Source of the DNA: Cyanoderma ruficeps
Lineage: Eukaryota; Chordata; Aves; Passeriformes; Timaliidae
DNA length: 64,000 nt
Assembly (NCBI GenBank): GCA_008694505.1
Contig: VZDJ01007755.1
Coordinates: 16,534,599 to 16,598,598 of the forward strand
Reading direction: 5' to 3'
In this document: piece after piece, positions 47,842-61,059 of the stretch
Layout: every line of letters begins with the position of its first letter
Position numbering within the stretch: the stretch's first letter is position 1
Made by a program: the position numbers and the translations under genes
The notes under the pieces: generated by a model
What the model saw: only the letters and a program-made list of their open reading frames with translations
The model's database searches: none
What the model was told of the DNA's origin: nothing

Positions 47842-50800
47842 TTTTTCTTCTTTTTTTACCCTATTTGTTTATCATGCAGGTTTCTGGAGCCCTTGTCAGG
47901 CAGGAAGTCACATGGACAGGTAGATAGCCACAATAGTAACAACTATCTTGGCTTGAAAAAAGACAGTAGCTCAGAGTTACCAGGTAGGATGAACAGACTT
48001 AGTAAGGCTATGTTTTATTGTTGTCACTTGCATTTAGTCCAGTCTCCAGCTGGACTAACACAGAATTAGCTTTGGAAAGATATATTTATTTTCTAACACC
48101 AACAGCCAGTATAGCCAGGAGATAGTCCTTCAACAGAGGATCCATCAGACACCTAAGAAAAGGCAACATTTCAGCCCATGTCCTGCAGCTAGTCCAAACA
48201 CAGAAGCATAATTCCTGATGGAGTCATTTAGCACTTAAAGGTAACTATTAGGCAAGCGAGAAAAAAAATGTCCACCTCTGATTTAAAAGCAATATTTGAA
48301 CCTGGCACAGCAGAAACAATAGCCTCTTTCCCAAGTGGAGATCAGGTATGTTTATTTTACTGAAATATATGGGTTTGTGACAATCAAAAGCAGATGTTCA
48401 TTAACAGGCAGGACATAGGTAGGCTTCCAAAGCATAAAGCATGGGGAAGGCAAAGAGGCAAAGCATTCAGTCTCCTGCTTTGCAGCTGAATCTGCCCAGC
48501 CCCTTAAATCAGTTTTCAACAATGCTTTTTGATTTTCTTGTTTTTAAGTAACAGCTATGCAGATGCTGTTCCTGGTGGCCTTGCTAAACAAGTACTTTGG
48601 AGATCATTTTGATTCCTATTTCAGGATATTTTCCATTTTCTTCCCTTCAACATGACTTAGGGTCCAGAACTAGATTTAAATTTTCATGGCTGAAGATGTG
48701 CAGAGCTGAGAAACTTCTTTTATAAACCAACTGCAATGCTCAGTCTGGAGCTCAGCTCCTTCAGAGCCTTCATGTGCTCAGATCCCACGTTTGGTGCAGA
48801 GGGACGTCTGTGGATGTGTCACTCCTTATATATCTCTTTTGTGTCTCCTAACAGTTTGAAACTCCCTGACTGGAGGTGAGTGATGTTGCTGTAGACCGGG
48901 GCAACCTTATTTCAAGCAGGAACTGTCAGCAGAATCAGTGCAAGGTCAGCCACTCCACTTGTTCCTTTCAGGAAACTACTCCTCCTACAGACACCCTTAC
49001 ACTAAACAAACCCCCTTGAATACATGTGCTGCAGTATTCCTCCATACACTGGCGTCATGAAGACTGGCAAAAATGCCATGGCAGCAAATGTTAGCAGACT
49101 TCCAGACCAAATCAAGCCCCATTTTCCCTTGTACAAGGACAACTCCAAGATAACTTGCCAGTTGGCTGTGTTTCTATTTCCAAACAGTACAGCAGAGTAT
49201 CAGCAAAAAGAAAGCCCCAGGAATGTTTCTGCCAGTGAAACTGAGTGATGGAACTGGTAACTGGATTCAACACACTGGCAAAAGCATTATTTTTATCTGC
49301 TGACCCTGGGTATGCCTATAAGATCGCATTTTTAAATTTTTGTCTACAAGTGCGTCTGAATCTCAGTTCCAAACCAAACTGAAGTCTACATGTTGCAGAT
49401 CAGTCACTTGAATGCTTCAAATATTTTTTTTAAAGACAAAAGGAAAAGGGTGGATTTAGACTTGTGTAATTCCCCAGATGGCCCTCTGCATCCACTTTCC
49501 GTAATCAAAAATCCTGAGACACCCCTGCCCCTCACCCCTGTGGTTCCCAATCCCAGAATATGTATGGTCACAGATCGGGAGGGTTGGTTGCCTGCTAAAC
49601 TATGTGGCCTGTGAGTTATCTTCAGTGGAAATACTCATGAACCAACCCTGAAAAACAGCTCTGAAGGGGAAGGCACTCAGCTCCTCAGCTGCTGCGTTTC
49701 AGGGGTAATGGTCACAGTAGCAGAATCATAGTTCCAACTCCTCCACAAACCTTCCAGCTACGCAATTATACAACGTGATACCACTAATATAAAGGTAATA
49801 ATATTGGCTATCTAAAGCAATAATGACTAATTAGAGGTCCAAGGCTGAGTCCTGGCTCTCAACAGCAGTGGTTCCTGGGTTCCTGATACCCTGAGAAGGA
49901 GGTGACAGAAAGAAGCTGGAGGGAGGTTAGGGAAGGATTCCAGGGACCCCAGTGGGCCAAAGAGCTCTTTGATGTCCCCCCACACATGGGCAGAAGAGTT
50001 TTGGCAAGGTCAGGGAACAATGGGCATGTAGGTTACATGACTGGCACAGACCTTGAAGCCGTGTGAGTTGTAAATAGGTCTGTCACCCACATCCACAGGG
50101 AGTGCAGGAGCTGGAGTCTGAGCAAGAGAGTGGTCTCTGCATCGCCAGCTCTAGTCTGCTTCCATTGCCTGATCCCTGCACTGCAGACCACAGGACAAGG
50201 CTGATGAAGTTAAAGCAGGTATTTGACACCACAGACCTTATTTCGCTGTGTTATGAAAAGTCACACAGGGCAGTCTTTTTTCCCTAGGCTCAGCATTCAG
50301 AGCAAACACACTGCTGTAATCTTTAGCAAATACATTTTTGCTTGCACAATAAATCTGTTCAGAAATCACACATTTCCATTCAAACTAGTCACTAAAAGGT
50401 CACGTGTTGGGGCCTATCTCTGCTTTGTGCTGACACTGCATGGGCAGAGAATCACGTTCCTTCATGAAAACATATCCCCAGTCTTGAGGCAGGGCTTGGC
50501 TCAGAGTCACATAAGACTCATCAACATTTCATATCAGGTTTCCTCTTATTTCTTCACCAACCAGTCTTGAAATATGTCACTTCCAGGCCAGCAGACAAAC
50601 ACAAACCACAGATACATGGCAAGTGGCTGTACCTATGCTGGGAAATAAAATGGGCCAGGGAGCGGTTAAAGGAGGAGCACTGCAAAGCACATCCTTTGTC
50701 TCTCTGGGTGAGCTCTCACTCTCCAAAGCAGGAGGGCAACAATCCAAACCAGGAGCAGTCCCTGGCCCAGCTGCTTTTCCCTAACCAGGGGCAACAGCTG

Positions 50801-50974
50801 GAAAAATGTTAGGTGATCCCAACCAAAACCATGCTATGCCATGCAGTCACTAATAGGAGCTGTCACACACCAATGCCTGTGTCCTGGCACTGGTGAGATC
50901 CTACAACAGTCCCCAGCTGGGACATTGCCTAGGATGTGGAAGACACTCAGTAAATGTCTTGTCTGTGAATGACT

Positions 50975-51095
50975 CCTGTGAGATTTTAGGAAAACCACAG
51001 AGGCTTTCTAAATCCCTGTTGATCCATAAAATGGGGATAATGAACCCCACTGTATGTCTGAGCTGTGAGGGAGGACAGAGCACTTTCCAGCTTAA
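50975..51095 (+). mobile_element. MIR-like SINE relic
   Basis: The string ATAAAATGGGGATAATGA, preceded by CTAAATCCCTGTTGATCC and followed by a CTGTGAGGGAGGA segment, follows the core and 3' part of MIR-type SINEs (TGTAAAATGGGGATAATAA, then a TGTGAGGA step). MIRs are tRNA-derived SINEs that predate the amniote split, so heavy decay is expected. The tRNA-like head is not recognisable. Limits are approximate. Confidence 0.55.
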
Positions 51096-52509
51096 AAGTA
51101 ATAGGAAAATGTGACACCACCCTGGCTGGACAAGTGGGCTTATCCCATTGTGTTTGGTAATTTTCATTTGAACAGAGAGCAAGCACACATTTAAGTGAGT
51201 AATTCATAATCAGAACAGAACTTTGGCCATTGCTTTAAATTACAAATGAAGCCAGTCATCTGCACTGGAAACAGGCTTCTTTAAGATAAACAGGAATATA
51301 TACCCTTGAAATATAAAAATATTTTGCCATATTCTGAAAGAAAGTGTTTTGCATTTGTTTCTTATTGGTATTTACATTTTTCGCTTCTTTCATTTGCAAG
51401 AGCGAAATATGATTATCCATTCTATTTTTATGACCTACTTATTGCTGCTATCAGGAATGATATCATTAAATAAACTTCAGTAAAGACAGACACAACTTTC
51501 TTATACTGAAGAATCTAATAAATGGGGTGGGGAAAAATCAGGAAGTTGTTTTATTCAGTGCTGTGGATTTAAAGATTTTCCGATCTCTCAATTGTCCGGA
51601 AATATATGGGTGACAGACATGTAGCTGGGAAGAAACAAACCAAAATGCACGGGATGAAACAGAAGCATTGAGGGAGAAAAAGAGGGAAGGAGAGGAAGAA
51701 GGAAGCAGGGAAAGCAGGCGAGAAGAAGGAACCACCTGGGCTGATGTTCCCTTGCTCACTCATGCACCCACCTTCCCCTACAGCATTTACAGGCCAGCAG
51801 CTCAGCGGGATTCAAAGCACCTCTGATTTTCAGACTTCAGTGCTGAAGATCCTCCAAATTTTGCAGCCCATATGTAGACCTACTTAAAGATATATGTTTG
51901 GAATGCATAGTTTAGCTACAGTCCTTCCAACCTACCTGGCCTTCCTCTTATACATGAGATTTCCATTTAGAACCTGAAAAGAATACACCACCAGGGGCTG
52001 CATTTCTACCTTCAGGGAAGATTTAAGTGCAAGGCATGTGTGGTGGAAAGCTCTTATTTTCTGAGGAAGTCCCCAGCCCCATCAGGGCTTTACCTCTGAG
52101 AAACATAGATTAGATATGTGTAGGCTCTCCTTTGAAACTTGTGCACAGACTGTTTTTTGACAAAGCATCTGAGCAGCATCGAGACTTTTGCAAAGGCTGG
52201 TGTACGAAAGACTTTCAAATTCATATACTTCATGGGTGTGGGAAACTATAAATGCAAAACTACATCCACTGCTGCCATGGGTTCACAAAACTGCAGAGAT
52301 GCTGGTAGAGGGAGAATGAGCACTTGACACCAGGTAAGGGTCACCTGCAAAATATCTGTTTTTCCAGGTGGGAGGGTTAGCTGGAGAGACGGTTAAAGAG
52401 CAGTATTCCATGACGTTGGTGGTGTTTATGATATGCCCTCTAATTACCCTTACCAGTAAATCAGTGTGTGCACTTTAGTACCACAAAGTAGGGCATACTT
52501 CAAGGAAAA

Positions 52510-52740
52510 TAATAGCTCTGTTGATTAGCTAATGAATATGCTATCAGAGAACTCAAGGAGCCTGTCCTGTATTGCTCACTTTAAATAATAATGCTAATTA
52601 AAAACATATTGCATGCCTAAAATCCACTGCTTAACTTTCCGAACAGTGAAATTCTCACATTCCTTCTTTCAATTATCTACTCTGTATTTATTGATAAAAG
52701 GATGCTGTCCTGTTCTCTGACTGCATGTTTAATTCATAGA
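52510..52740. promoter_or_regulatory. Candidate conserved regulatory block
   Basis: Homeodomain-type cores are close together (GATTAGCTAATGAATATG near 52,512; ATGCTAATTAAAAAC near 52,591), in a repeat-free context. This suggests a conserved enhancer, from composition only. Confidence 0.23.
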
Positions 52741-55255
52741 AGCAGAACAGTACACACAGAACAGAGGAGTGAATCTAATCTTATCTATGGCTGGAAAATG
52801 AACTGCCCTTCTCCCTAGGGCAGGGGAAGCCCTCTCTGGATGCACACTGTCCAAGCCTGCTGGCTGAGACACACAGCCTCACTGCTCACGTGTCAAGAGC
52901 CACCCTGCAGCTGAGGGTGACACCCCAGAGAAAGTGCTGGTGGCTTCCCCTTCCACCCATTCACCTGCTGATGAGGCTGAAGACAGCGTGGCTAATGAGC
53001 TTAGGTGATTAAGAGAGCTCAGATATCGCTGCTGTCTCTCATCAGTACTTCTACCTTGTCTGCTTAGAGGGGTTTTACCTAAATGATCCATTTAATCTGG
53101 GCTACATTTCCACTACACATTCCCAAGCTCATATGGACTTTATCAGCCAGGATATGCCCTTCTGGGGTGGGTTGTCTTCAGGACAGCATGTAGGCACAAT
53201 GCCTGTGGTTGTCTATAAGCATTCTCTGATGCAAGCAGAGCAACAGCAGACTATGCCAAAATTACTGCAACAAAACAGTTGAACAAATTATAAATTTCCC
53301 TTAGCTCCAATAAGGAGTTTGCTATCAGAAAATCCACAATAGAAGATGTAATCAAAAATTCATTTTCTCAACCAAAGAGGCTCTGCAAAATATTTGTATT
53401 CCTGTCAAAGGAAGGCTGGCCATAATGAAACTGATTTTTATTTTTTTTTAACCAGATACTTTTAACTCATTAATTTAGAACAGAAATTTAAGTATCTCCC
53501 AAAGGTTCTGTTGAAAAGACTTGCTTTTCTGATCACACTGCAGCTTCTGGTTCGTCCTGCTTTTCTCTTGTGCTGCAGCTCCCTTTAATGCTGTCTTCTC
53601 CCTGAAAAGGTATATTCCCACTGTCTTCCATTGCCATGCCTTTTACCAGTAGAGCTCCACCTGACCCTTTCTACCTCATTTCCCTCCCACCCACCCATGC
53701 TGATTAGGTAGCACACATATCTCTATTTTAACCACAGGGAGTATCTGGTCTCCTTTCAACGGGACATTTTTGCTCAAAACTGAATTTCTGGGCCCAAAGT
53801 GCAAGCTCTCTCAGAAGCAAACCTAGAGCTAGGATGGATATGGAAGATCTCAGTGTAAATCTGTGGGACTAGAGAGGCAAGGGTAAGATTTCTCAGACTC
53901 ATGTATGGCTGAAGCCTCAGGGTTAACGTCTCTCCCATAGGTTTTCCCATCAGTGGAGCACATTCAAACACAAGTGAAGCATCCTGGCCATTTTTTAGTT
54001 GGCTAACAGGAATAGGAAAAGTAGAATGTAACCAATATCATAGTGCCTCTGTACATAACCGGTGTGAAATATGAGTTTCTTTCAGTTTTTCCCTGAGGTT
54101 TTTTATATGTGGCTCATTTCGGAAGTCTAATCCTTTGCTTTAGTTAAGAAAGTGCTTTGCAATGTGAGAGATTTGATCCTGTTGCCCAATGCTGAAGCAA
54201 GTGCTCCAACCTGTATCCCTAGCTACCTGCACAAGGGAAAACTGCATGCAGTGGGATCAGGACTGGTTTATACTGGAGAAGGGGGACTGTACACAGCTGT
54301 CAGTGCCTATCCATGTCTTCCCTGATGAGCTCTGACACAGAGAAAATTTAAGACATCAGCATCTTGTTTACAAAGCCCAAATATGCTGCAATCTGTGTTT
54401 GAAGTTTCTTACTTTTGCTAAAAACTGATCATGGAGACTTAGAAAGAGAAGCTGTTTTCCCAGAATTTATTGCTTATACAAAGCTTTCATTTAGTCCCAG
54501 AAACTTTATCAGAGCAAAGCATAAGACTGGGTAGCAAAGTGAGAGCTCTAACTTTAAAGACATGACTGGCTTCCTTCTGCCTAGCGCACATCTAATCCTA
54601 TAAATTCTTTTTTGAGAAGTTGTCTTTTAATTTTCTTAGAGTCCCCGAAGTGTACAGAATAAAATTATTCCATGCCTATTCTGAATGTAGCCACATTTTT
54701 AAAAAAATCTTGAAGATATCACTTAGTGCTTGCAATAAGAATAAACATTTTATTAGTCAAGCTTTTCAGAATTTTTTTTCATTTGGTTAAAATAGTAATG
54801 CTATTTTTCAGTCTCTAGGCTCTTGCCTTGATCTGGTAATCAAAAAAAAAGACATGTCAAAGTTACAGGAAACTACAGAGCATCACCTTATTGTAAGGGA
54901 GTATGGCTTCTTTAGAACCCTGTTTCAGGCTGAAAGGTTTCTAATAGTTTAAAAAAATTGAATCAAATCTTGTGGCATACTTCATTAACTCTGTGAAGAA
55001 CAGAGGGTATGCTTTATATATTGTCCAAGTCATGGAAAGACCCAGGCATAATATGCTTGGTGTTGGGACAGATGGGTCTCCGCAGATGTCACAGGCACCA
55101 CTTTTCACCTCTGTTAGCAATCTAGAGGGGGCTCATCATCCCCACTATCCCATTTTTAATACACTTCTATTCAGGTAAAGTGGAACAATTACAGGCAAGT
55201 GTGGATTATGATAGAAAAAAGGCATAGAGTAAAAGATCTGATTTTAATAAAATGG

Positions 55256-55270
55256 ACACACACACACACA
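55256..55270. repeat. (AC)n microsatellite
   Basis: A short uninterrupted AC run of about seven and a half units. Confidence 0.93.
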
Positions 55271-56499
55271 TAGAAGATGGGGATCCTCAGCTTGCCAGAG
55301 GTCTTTGCAGGCCCAGAGAAGGCCAGTTTCAGATTCTTGGTCCTCATGCACCTTGGGTCACTGGGAGCAGAGGCTGCCCACAAGCAGCTCCTCATGATGC
55401 TGCAGTAGAGGCAGGGTAGATCTCCCCTTCACCAGGCCCCCTTCCCTCTCCCCTCCCCAGAGCCCTGGCCAAACACACACATCCTCTCCTGTCAGCAAGG
55501 ACACTCCTGGGAGGCACATCTGCCAAGCTTGTGCAAAACCCCTTTGGAGCGGGAACACTCACCATGATCTGCCTGGATGGTTTAGGCTCCTCTCTACTGC
55601 AAAGGGATCAAATACATGACCAGCCAAAGACAAAGCTCATCCCCTCCCTCTCGTGCCAAAAGGCTGGGTCCTCTGTAAGCAAGGCACAAAAAGCAACACT
55701 ATTCCAAGTGTTATTTATTCCCATGAGAAGAACAAGTAGAATTTGGATTCCAGTTGGGGTTCAGTGCACTAACTAAACCTCCCATTGTGCTATTTTTTTT
55801 TAATTGCCACATTTGTGAAGTGATCCACACACCTTCTTCAGGTTGTGATCTTCAAAGCATTGGAAGGTCACAGACTAAAGACCTGCAGACTGCTGTTTTC
55901 AGAGAAAGTTTCCTTCGTGCTTCTCCAAGAGGAGAGGCTGCTCAGCAGCCCCTGTCTCTGTGCTGTGCTGTAAGGGGGGACAGATTTTCAAGTCTTATTT
56001 GTTCAACTTTGAAAATTTTCTTCTCTGGGGATCAGGATGTATTTAGCAGGAAACAGTGAAGATGTACAACAGTTTTGGAGAGGAAGTAGGACGTTTTAGA
56101 TATGCAAAAAAATAATTACTTATGCTGAAACTGGGTCAAAACACCACAGTGTTTACCACGGCTCTCAGAAAGAGTGCCATGGGTTTTTTAATAACAACAA
56201 AAATTCAAGATCTCAGCATTGGGTCTCATCCCAAAAAGTAATATGGTTCAGACCAAATGGAAACTAATCCAGCCTATAAATCATGATACAGCAGATGCAA
56301 CATGCTCAGTCCTGAACCCAGTCACTTTTGGTCAGCTAAAGCTGATCTTCCAGACAGCTTTGTTGCAAAGGCAACAAGAAACTGAGCACTAGTCTTCTCC
56401 CCTTGCTACTGCTCCTATCATTAATTACGGTCATTGTTTCAGCTGAAGTTAAATATCTTTTTAATTAATCCAGCTTCACCTTTTAGCCACTAGATCCTG

Positions 56500-56870
56500 T
56501 TATGTCTTTCTGTGCAAGGTCAAAGCCCTCTTAGCACCTATCATTTTCTCTCCACAAAGGGACTTACTACACCAGTCACGTTTTAGTCTTCCTTTAGATA
56601 CTCTAAGCAGACTGTGGTCTTTAAATTTATCAAGACCAGATATTCTCCTCAGTTCATAAATCATTTTAGTGATTCTTTTCCCTACTTTCTCCAATTTTCA
56701 AAGACCCTTTTCAAATGTGGGTGCTAGGTCTGGATGCAGCATTCCAAAGTAAAATTGCCTCCTTACTCCTACTCACTATTTTCCCGATTATTTGTTCAAG
56801 GGGTACATTAGCACTTTTGGCTACAACATTGGCAACTCTTGTTTGATTGCACGTCCACCCAGGCATCTAA
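56500..56870 (-). mobile_element. Old L3/CR1-like LINE relic with remnant of ORF2 end
   Basis: On the minus strand a 64-codon open piece (56,694-56,500) begins MEKVGKRITKMIYELRRI, matching the pattern near the C-terminal end of CR1/L3 reverse transcriptase proteins, where a (V)QRRATKMI-type step is followed by a short helix. On the plus strand the same DNA reads CTTTCTCCAATTTTC then GGATGCAGCATTCCAAAG, the antisense layout of this part of many CR1/L3 copies. The element is decayed, 5'-truncated and not functional. Subfamily cannot be fixed by eye. Confidence 0.7.
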
Positions 56871-56880
56871 ATTTACAGAT

Positions 56881-56935
56881 CAAAGGTTGGACTTGATGAT
56901 CCAGAAGGTCTTTTCCAACCTAAATGATTCTGTGA
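56881..56935 (+). mobile_element. CR1 LINE 3'-end fragment
   Basis: AAGGTTGGACTTGATGATCC, then AGAAGGTCTTTTCCAACC and AAATGATTCTGTG form an almost canonical avian CR1 3' end, including the ATTCTRTG-type terminus. It lies in the opposite orientation to the older relic beside it, so it is a separate insertion. Confidence 0.9.
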
Positions 56936-59900
56936 AATTATATTCCCCTCTCCTAGATATGAGATCAACTTCCATCAGATAGCTTTGAGGAAATATTAAG
57001 AAGTGTTTCCAAAACATGTTACAAACATGTAGTGAAGGCCTCAAGCCTTTTGCAACATATGGAGCAGAAGGCACATGAAAACGCTCCTCAAGCCTTCAGT
57101 TTCCTTCTCGCCGGTGCACTCCAACAACCTTTGCCCTATATTTTGATACTGAATTCCGTGTGTTTGACAAAACCCTGGAATGTCCAGTGTATACAGATTT
57201 AGGAACTGGAGGATCTGTGAGGAATGAAGTTCATGACAGCTGGATAAAGGAAGATCTGGAGCTGTGGTCACACAGGAACAGTTGAAGTCCATTTTGGGTT
57301 TCTGCAGCCCGTGCTCAACTAAGGCTCACAATAGCAAGGATGTCACTTCAAAATCCCTTCTCTTAGAAAGGAGCTGAAGTTATATTCTTTTTGTGCAGGA
57401 ACAGACACTAAATTACCTGAGTTCTATATGGCAAATGTTACAGAGCTGATGTATGGCTTTGTCTAGCTCTGCAGCAGCAGAACAAAAATCAGCTACTTTG
57501 GCTCCTCGCTTCACACCCAGGTTTTTGGCCTCTGATCATTCACAGGAAACAAAGCCCACCTGCAGTCCTGGAAACAGCCAGACACTCCTTACTGCCTTTG
57601 GGCAGCCTGTCCAAGGCTGGTTCTCTTTGCCTGGGCTGGTTCTCAGGGTCACCAACTCAAGTCTGGAAGCTGTTGCACACACTCATACTACACCAGCACA
57701 CATCCTCACTGCCATGCTGGAAAATACCACTCTGAGCCACAGTAGGGACCTCATCTTATTTCAAGCACTTTGAACAGAAGAAAATATAATTATGGGTGAG
57801 GGTGTCAGGAATATTACTAAAACAGGATCTAGGACCTAGGGAAGATTGGAGGCCAGGGTAACACACATGGACGAGAGCAGTCTGATCTTGAGAGGCCACT
57901 CAGGCAAATTTGAGCCTTCTAATATTGCTTGATGGGGGACCCTGAAGCAGATGCCCTGGGACATTTAATATTTAATTTTTACTCTTTCCAGAGAAAAGGG
58001 GCTAACATGACAAGTGCCCATATGCCTTTTCCCCCCACCTTCAAACGTCAACTCTGAACCTTCATTCTGGTACTAGAAAGATGCTCTGGGGTCAACCTGG
58101 CTTGTTAGTCTCACTAGTAACCAAAATCCATGGTCAAATTCTTTCTTTGCTCTTTCACAGCCCAGCCCAGGGCTGTCACTGCAGAGAAATGCTGATAAGT
58201 GAGGAAAGCTTTTGGCCAGGCCATCCATCAGGAGCAGTGAAATCAGCAATATAAGAGCCAGAGCAAAGTCCAGCTCACACACTCAGAGTTGTGCTGGCTC
58301 ATCAGGACTAAAATGCAAAATCATTACATAAAAAAAGAAACCTTTATTTTGTCTAGGAGTAGCAGCTTGAGCAATTAGCACATTTGGAGAGCAGTTTTGG
58401 TAGGTATGGAGATACGCTGTCACAGTTGAACCTGGCTTTGAGGTCCTCAGCACCTTTTCAGTAAGGCAACAGAGTGCTGCACCTGCTTTGACTCTTACAG
58501 AGGGTTGAAGACCTGACAACCCTGCTTCTGGTCCAAGGAGGCAAAACATTCCTTTCTTAATTTTTTTGCTGATGAGAAATAATTGGAAACACCTTCCCCA
58601 TGAAATATTGGGGGTTTATAGGGTTTTTTTTCTCCTGATATTACCTTAAACAGCATTTTAATTCTCAGATCCAAGAGGAAGGTTTTCACATAGGGCATCT
58701 TTATATGCCCCTGCAAAACTTATTATCTGCAGGAACCCCCACTAAGACAGACCCTGGGCTAAGGTGGTGCTGAGAAGGGAGCCAGGCCTCCTAGGAGCCC
58801 TTTAAACAGGTGTCACAGGGTTTCAAAGCAACGTGGTTTTCCACAGGCCACCAGCAAGAGCATCAGCAACCAGGTGACATTTTCTGCTGTGCCAGCAGCC
58901 TGAAACTGGAACACGCTGGTCTAAACCTCCTGTTTTATGGTGACTCTGAGCAATGCAGCTCTGACACACCCAGCAGGTATGGGTTATGTGCCAAGCCTTT
59001 CAGAAGTGGCACACCAAACGTCACCCCAGAAAAAAAAATGGAAAAGAAAAAGGGAAGCAAGAAAGGATGCTGACCCTAGCTAAGACTGAACGCTCCGCAA
59101 CACCAGTTAGCAACAGCTTTTTTTATCCATTTAAGTGCCAACACTTGTAAAATCACAAATGAGGGCATTTTAGCCAGCAGATGCTTCAAGAGGAAAGATA
59201 TCCACTCTGTTGTCCACACCTTTTGTTTTTTAAGCCCAGTGTTTCTCTGCATGGCTCAGTTTGCACTTAGATAGGTATTTATTTTTGTAAATCACAAGAT
59301 CCAAGCTCACATGGTCCCAGGGCTAGCAGGGCTGGGGTACCTGGCTACATTAACCCACAGGCAACCAGGGCATGAGATTGCCCAGTACTGAGCATGGCAT
59401 GACAATCTCACCAAAAAGGGCAAGTGATCCCTGCTCCTGGCTGGCCACAGCAACCCAAACTCCAAGCAAGGCTCAGCCTGATCCCTTTTTTGCTAGGATC
59501 AGTTTTCCTCCCAGGACTGTGCTGCAGCATTCATCCCACAGTCCTCACAACACCTCCAGCATAAGGAAACAGCTTCAGCTGTCAGGTTTGGAAAACCAAA
59601 AGGCAGATGCTTGGCTGATGCGAGTCAGCATAACTTCACTGGAGGCCAAGGAGCTACCCCAATTCACCCCGAAAGAAAGTCTGACAAAGAGAGACAAAGA
59701 GACACACTGCAGCCACTCTATAGGTATTGAGGTTGGGCGTACTGGCTTCCCAGTCCAACAGCACTACTGACATAGCTGGACATCACACCTGGCAGTAAGT
59801 CTAGCTCCAATGAACTGAGCAATGGAGAGAACCAGAGCTAGCAAAAGGTTTTTCACTTCCCTTAGTAGCTAAAATTCACTGTCTTCTCTTTTCAGCAACA

Positions 59901-60354
59901 TTGTCTTCAGTTTTTGCTGCCCTTCACCTTTGGCCACAGGAGCATGCCAGCAGGCACTCAAAGCCTCTGCCACTCAGCAGTGAGTAACATTCTAATATTT
60001 GCCTGCTCAGGGAACCTGGGTGACACCCTTTACCTATGGTGTGAAGGGCAAGCAAAACAATGATAGTCCTCACAGGGCATGGGCTCTGTTCCCCAGACTT
60101 TCATCACAAAAACCTCACATATGCCCATGAGGAGTCTGTGTTGGTAGGTGGAAGCCCTAGTTTTACAGAAGGTGTAGTGAAGAGAGTTGCAGAAAAGGCA
60201 CACAGTACAGACTTAGGTAGGCAGAGCAGACACTTCAGCTGGAGACCTTCCTTGCAGCCATCAGACATGCCACCTGTACCAGGTACATTGCCATAGCTTT
60301 TAATGTAGCTTAACAATTGTGTTGGAGACAAAGGAAAAGGCACACTGCACAGAA
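56936..60354. other. Non-coding stretch downstream of the minus-strand gene
   Basis: No exon or repeat family was recognised. Open frames such as plus 57,453-57,773 and 59,372-59,770 have no recognisable domain and lack gene structure. By the gene model at the right end, this is intergenic DNA past a poly(A) site. Confidence 0.5.
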
Positions 60355-60385
60355 AAAAAAAAATCCTAAATGATACCCTTTTATT
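60355..60385 (-). terminator. Poly(A) signal and cleavage region
   Basis: On the minus strand AATAAA (60,385-60,380) is followed within 20-30 bases by an 11-base T run and then CTGTGCAGTGTG, which is the expected U/GU-rich downstream element. Cleavage would fall near 60,360-60,370. Signal, spacing and downstream element together make this the best poly(A) site seen in the window. Confidence 0.6.
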
Positions 60386-61059
60386 TGTAAAGCTCTAATG
60401 AAACAACTTTCCAAATGACATCCCACTTAAAAACCAATGAAAACCAACCTAACTATGCATCAGTCACACTATACAGATTGCATCCTACATTTTTAAGATG
60501 CCTAGATATCTTCTGTAGTATTTACATACGTATCAGTTAGGTAGTAAAGTTTCATTGCAATTTGTTGCTTTCCACCACACACTTATTCAATGGCAAAAAA
60601 ACCCCTTGGGGATGCATTTGCATTTTTGTCCAACACTTCGGAGCAGATGGCTAGGGCAATTTTCCTGAGAGAAGGCTTGTTCTTTGAAACTCTTGCTTTA
60701 ACAACTGGAAATACAGAAAGTGGATGCATTTTTGTTGCGCTAAAAAGCCTAAGGATGCCTAGTTAAGTTTTTCTTTTAAATTATTTACGTACCATTAAGT
60801 TAAAATGTTTACATTCATTCATTCGTATAAAAACCGTTGTTAAATCTTATGCAAATGATTTAACACTGATTGCTGCAACGCAAATTGCACTTCTTTTAAA
60901 AAATTATTGTATATATGGAAGAAAAATATCTGATTGCTACCCTGTTTACAAATTTTGGCTGACTCTATACAGTTCAGCCACGAAATACAGACTTTCATAA
61001 ATCTCAGTCACAGTGTACTTTAAAAGTTATGCCGCAGTCTTGAAAAGGGAGTAAATATT
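60360..61059 (-). other. Probable 3'UTR of the terminal exon
   Basis: About 0.7 kb separates the stop codon at 61,062-61,060 from the poly(A) signal. It is AT-rich, repeat-free and has no long frame in the sense direction, which is normal for a vertebrate 3'UTR. ATTTA-type strings and runs such as GTAAATATT near 61,051 are present. The assignment depends on the exon model upstream. Confidence 0.55.

Larger units (their letters stand above)
43976..50974. other. Non-coding stretch, no gene seen
   Basis: No coding exon or RNA gene was identified over 7 kb. Simple tracts are a T16 run at 47,408-47,423 and a (CA)(TA) run at 47,821-47,841. A TAAT/octamer-containing block lies at 45,530-45,720. A string near 49,721-49,732 weakly recalls a CR1 end but is too short to call. 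Confidence 0.55.
51096..56499. other. Non-coding stretch, no gene seen
   Basis: No exon or RNA gene was seen. A donor-like CAGGTAAGG lies at 52,331-52,339 without a supported exon. An (AC)n run lies at 55,256-55,270. The block at 52,510-52,740 is repeat-free and rich in TAAT cores. Confidence 0.55.

Noticed and set aside
52331..52339. Consensus splice donor CAGGTAAGG
   Set aside because: No matching acceptor or conserved frame nearby.
59372..59770. 132-codon plus frame
   Set aside because: No recognisable motif and no supporting splice or poly(A) signals on that strand.
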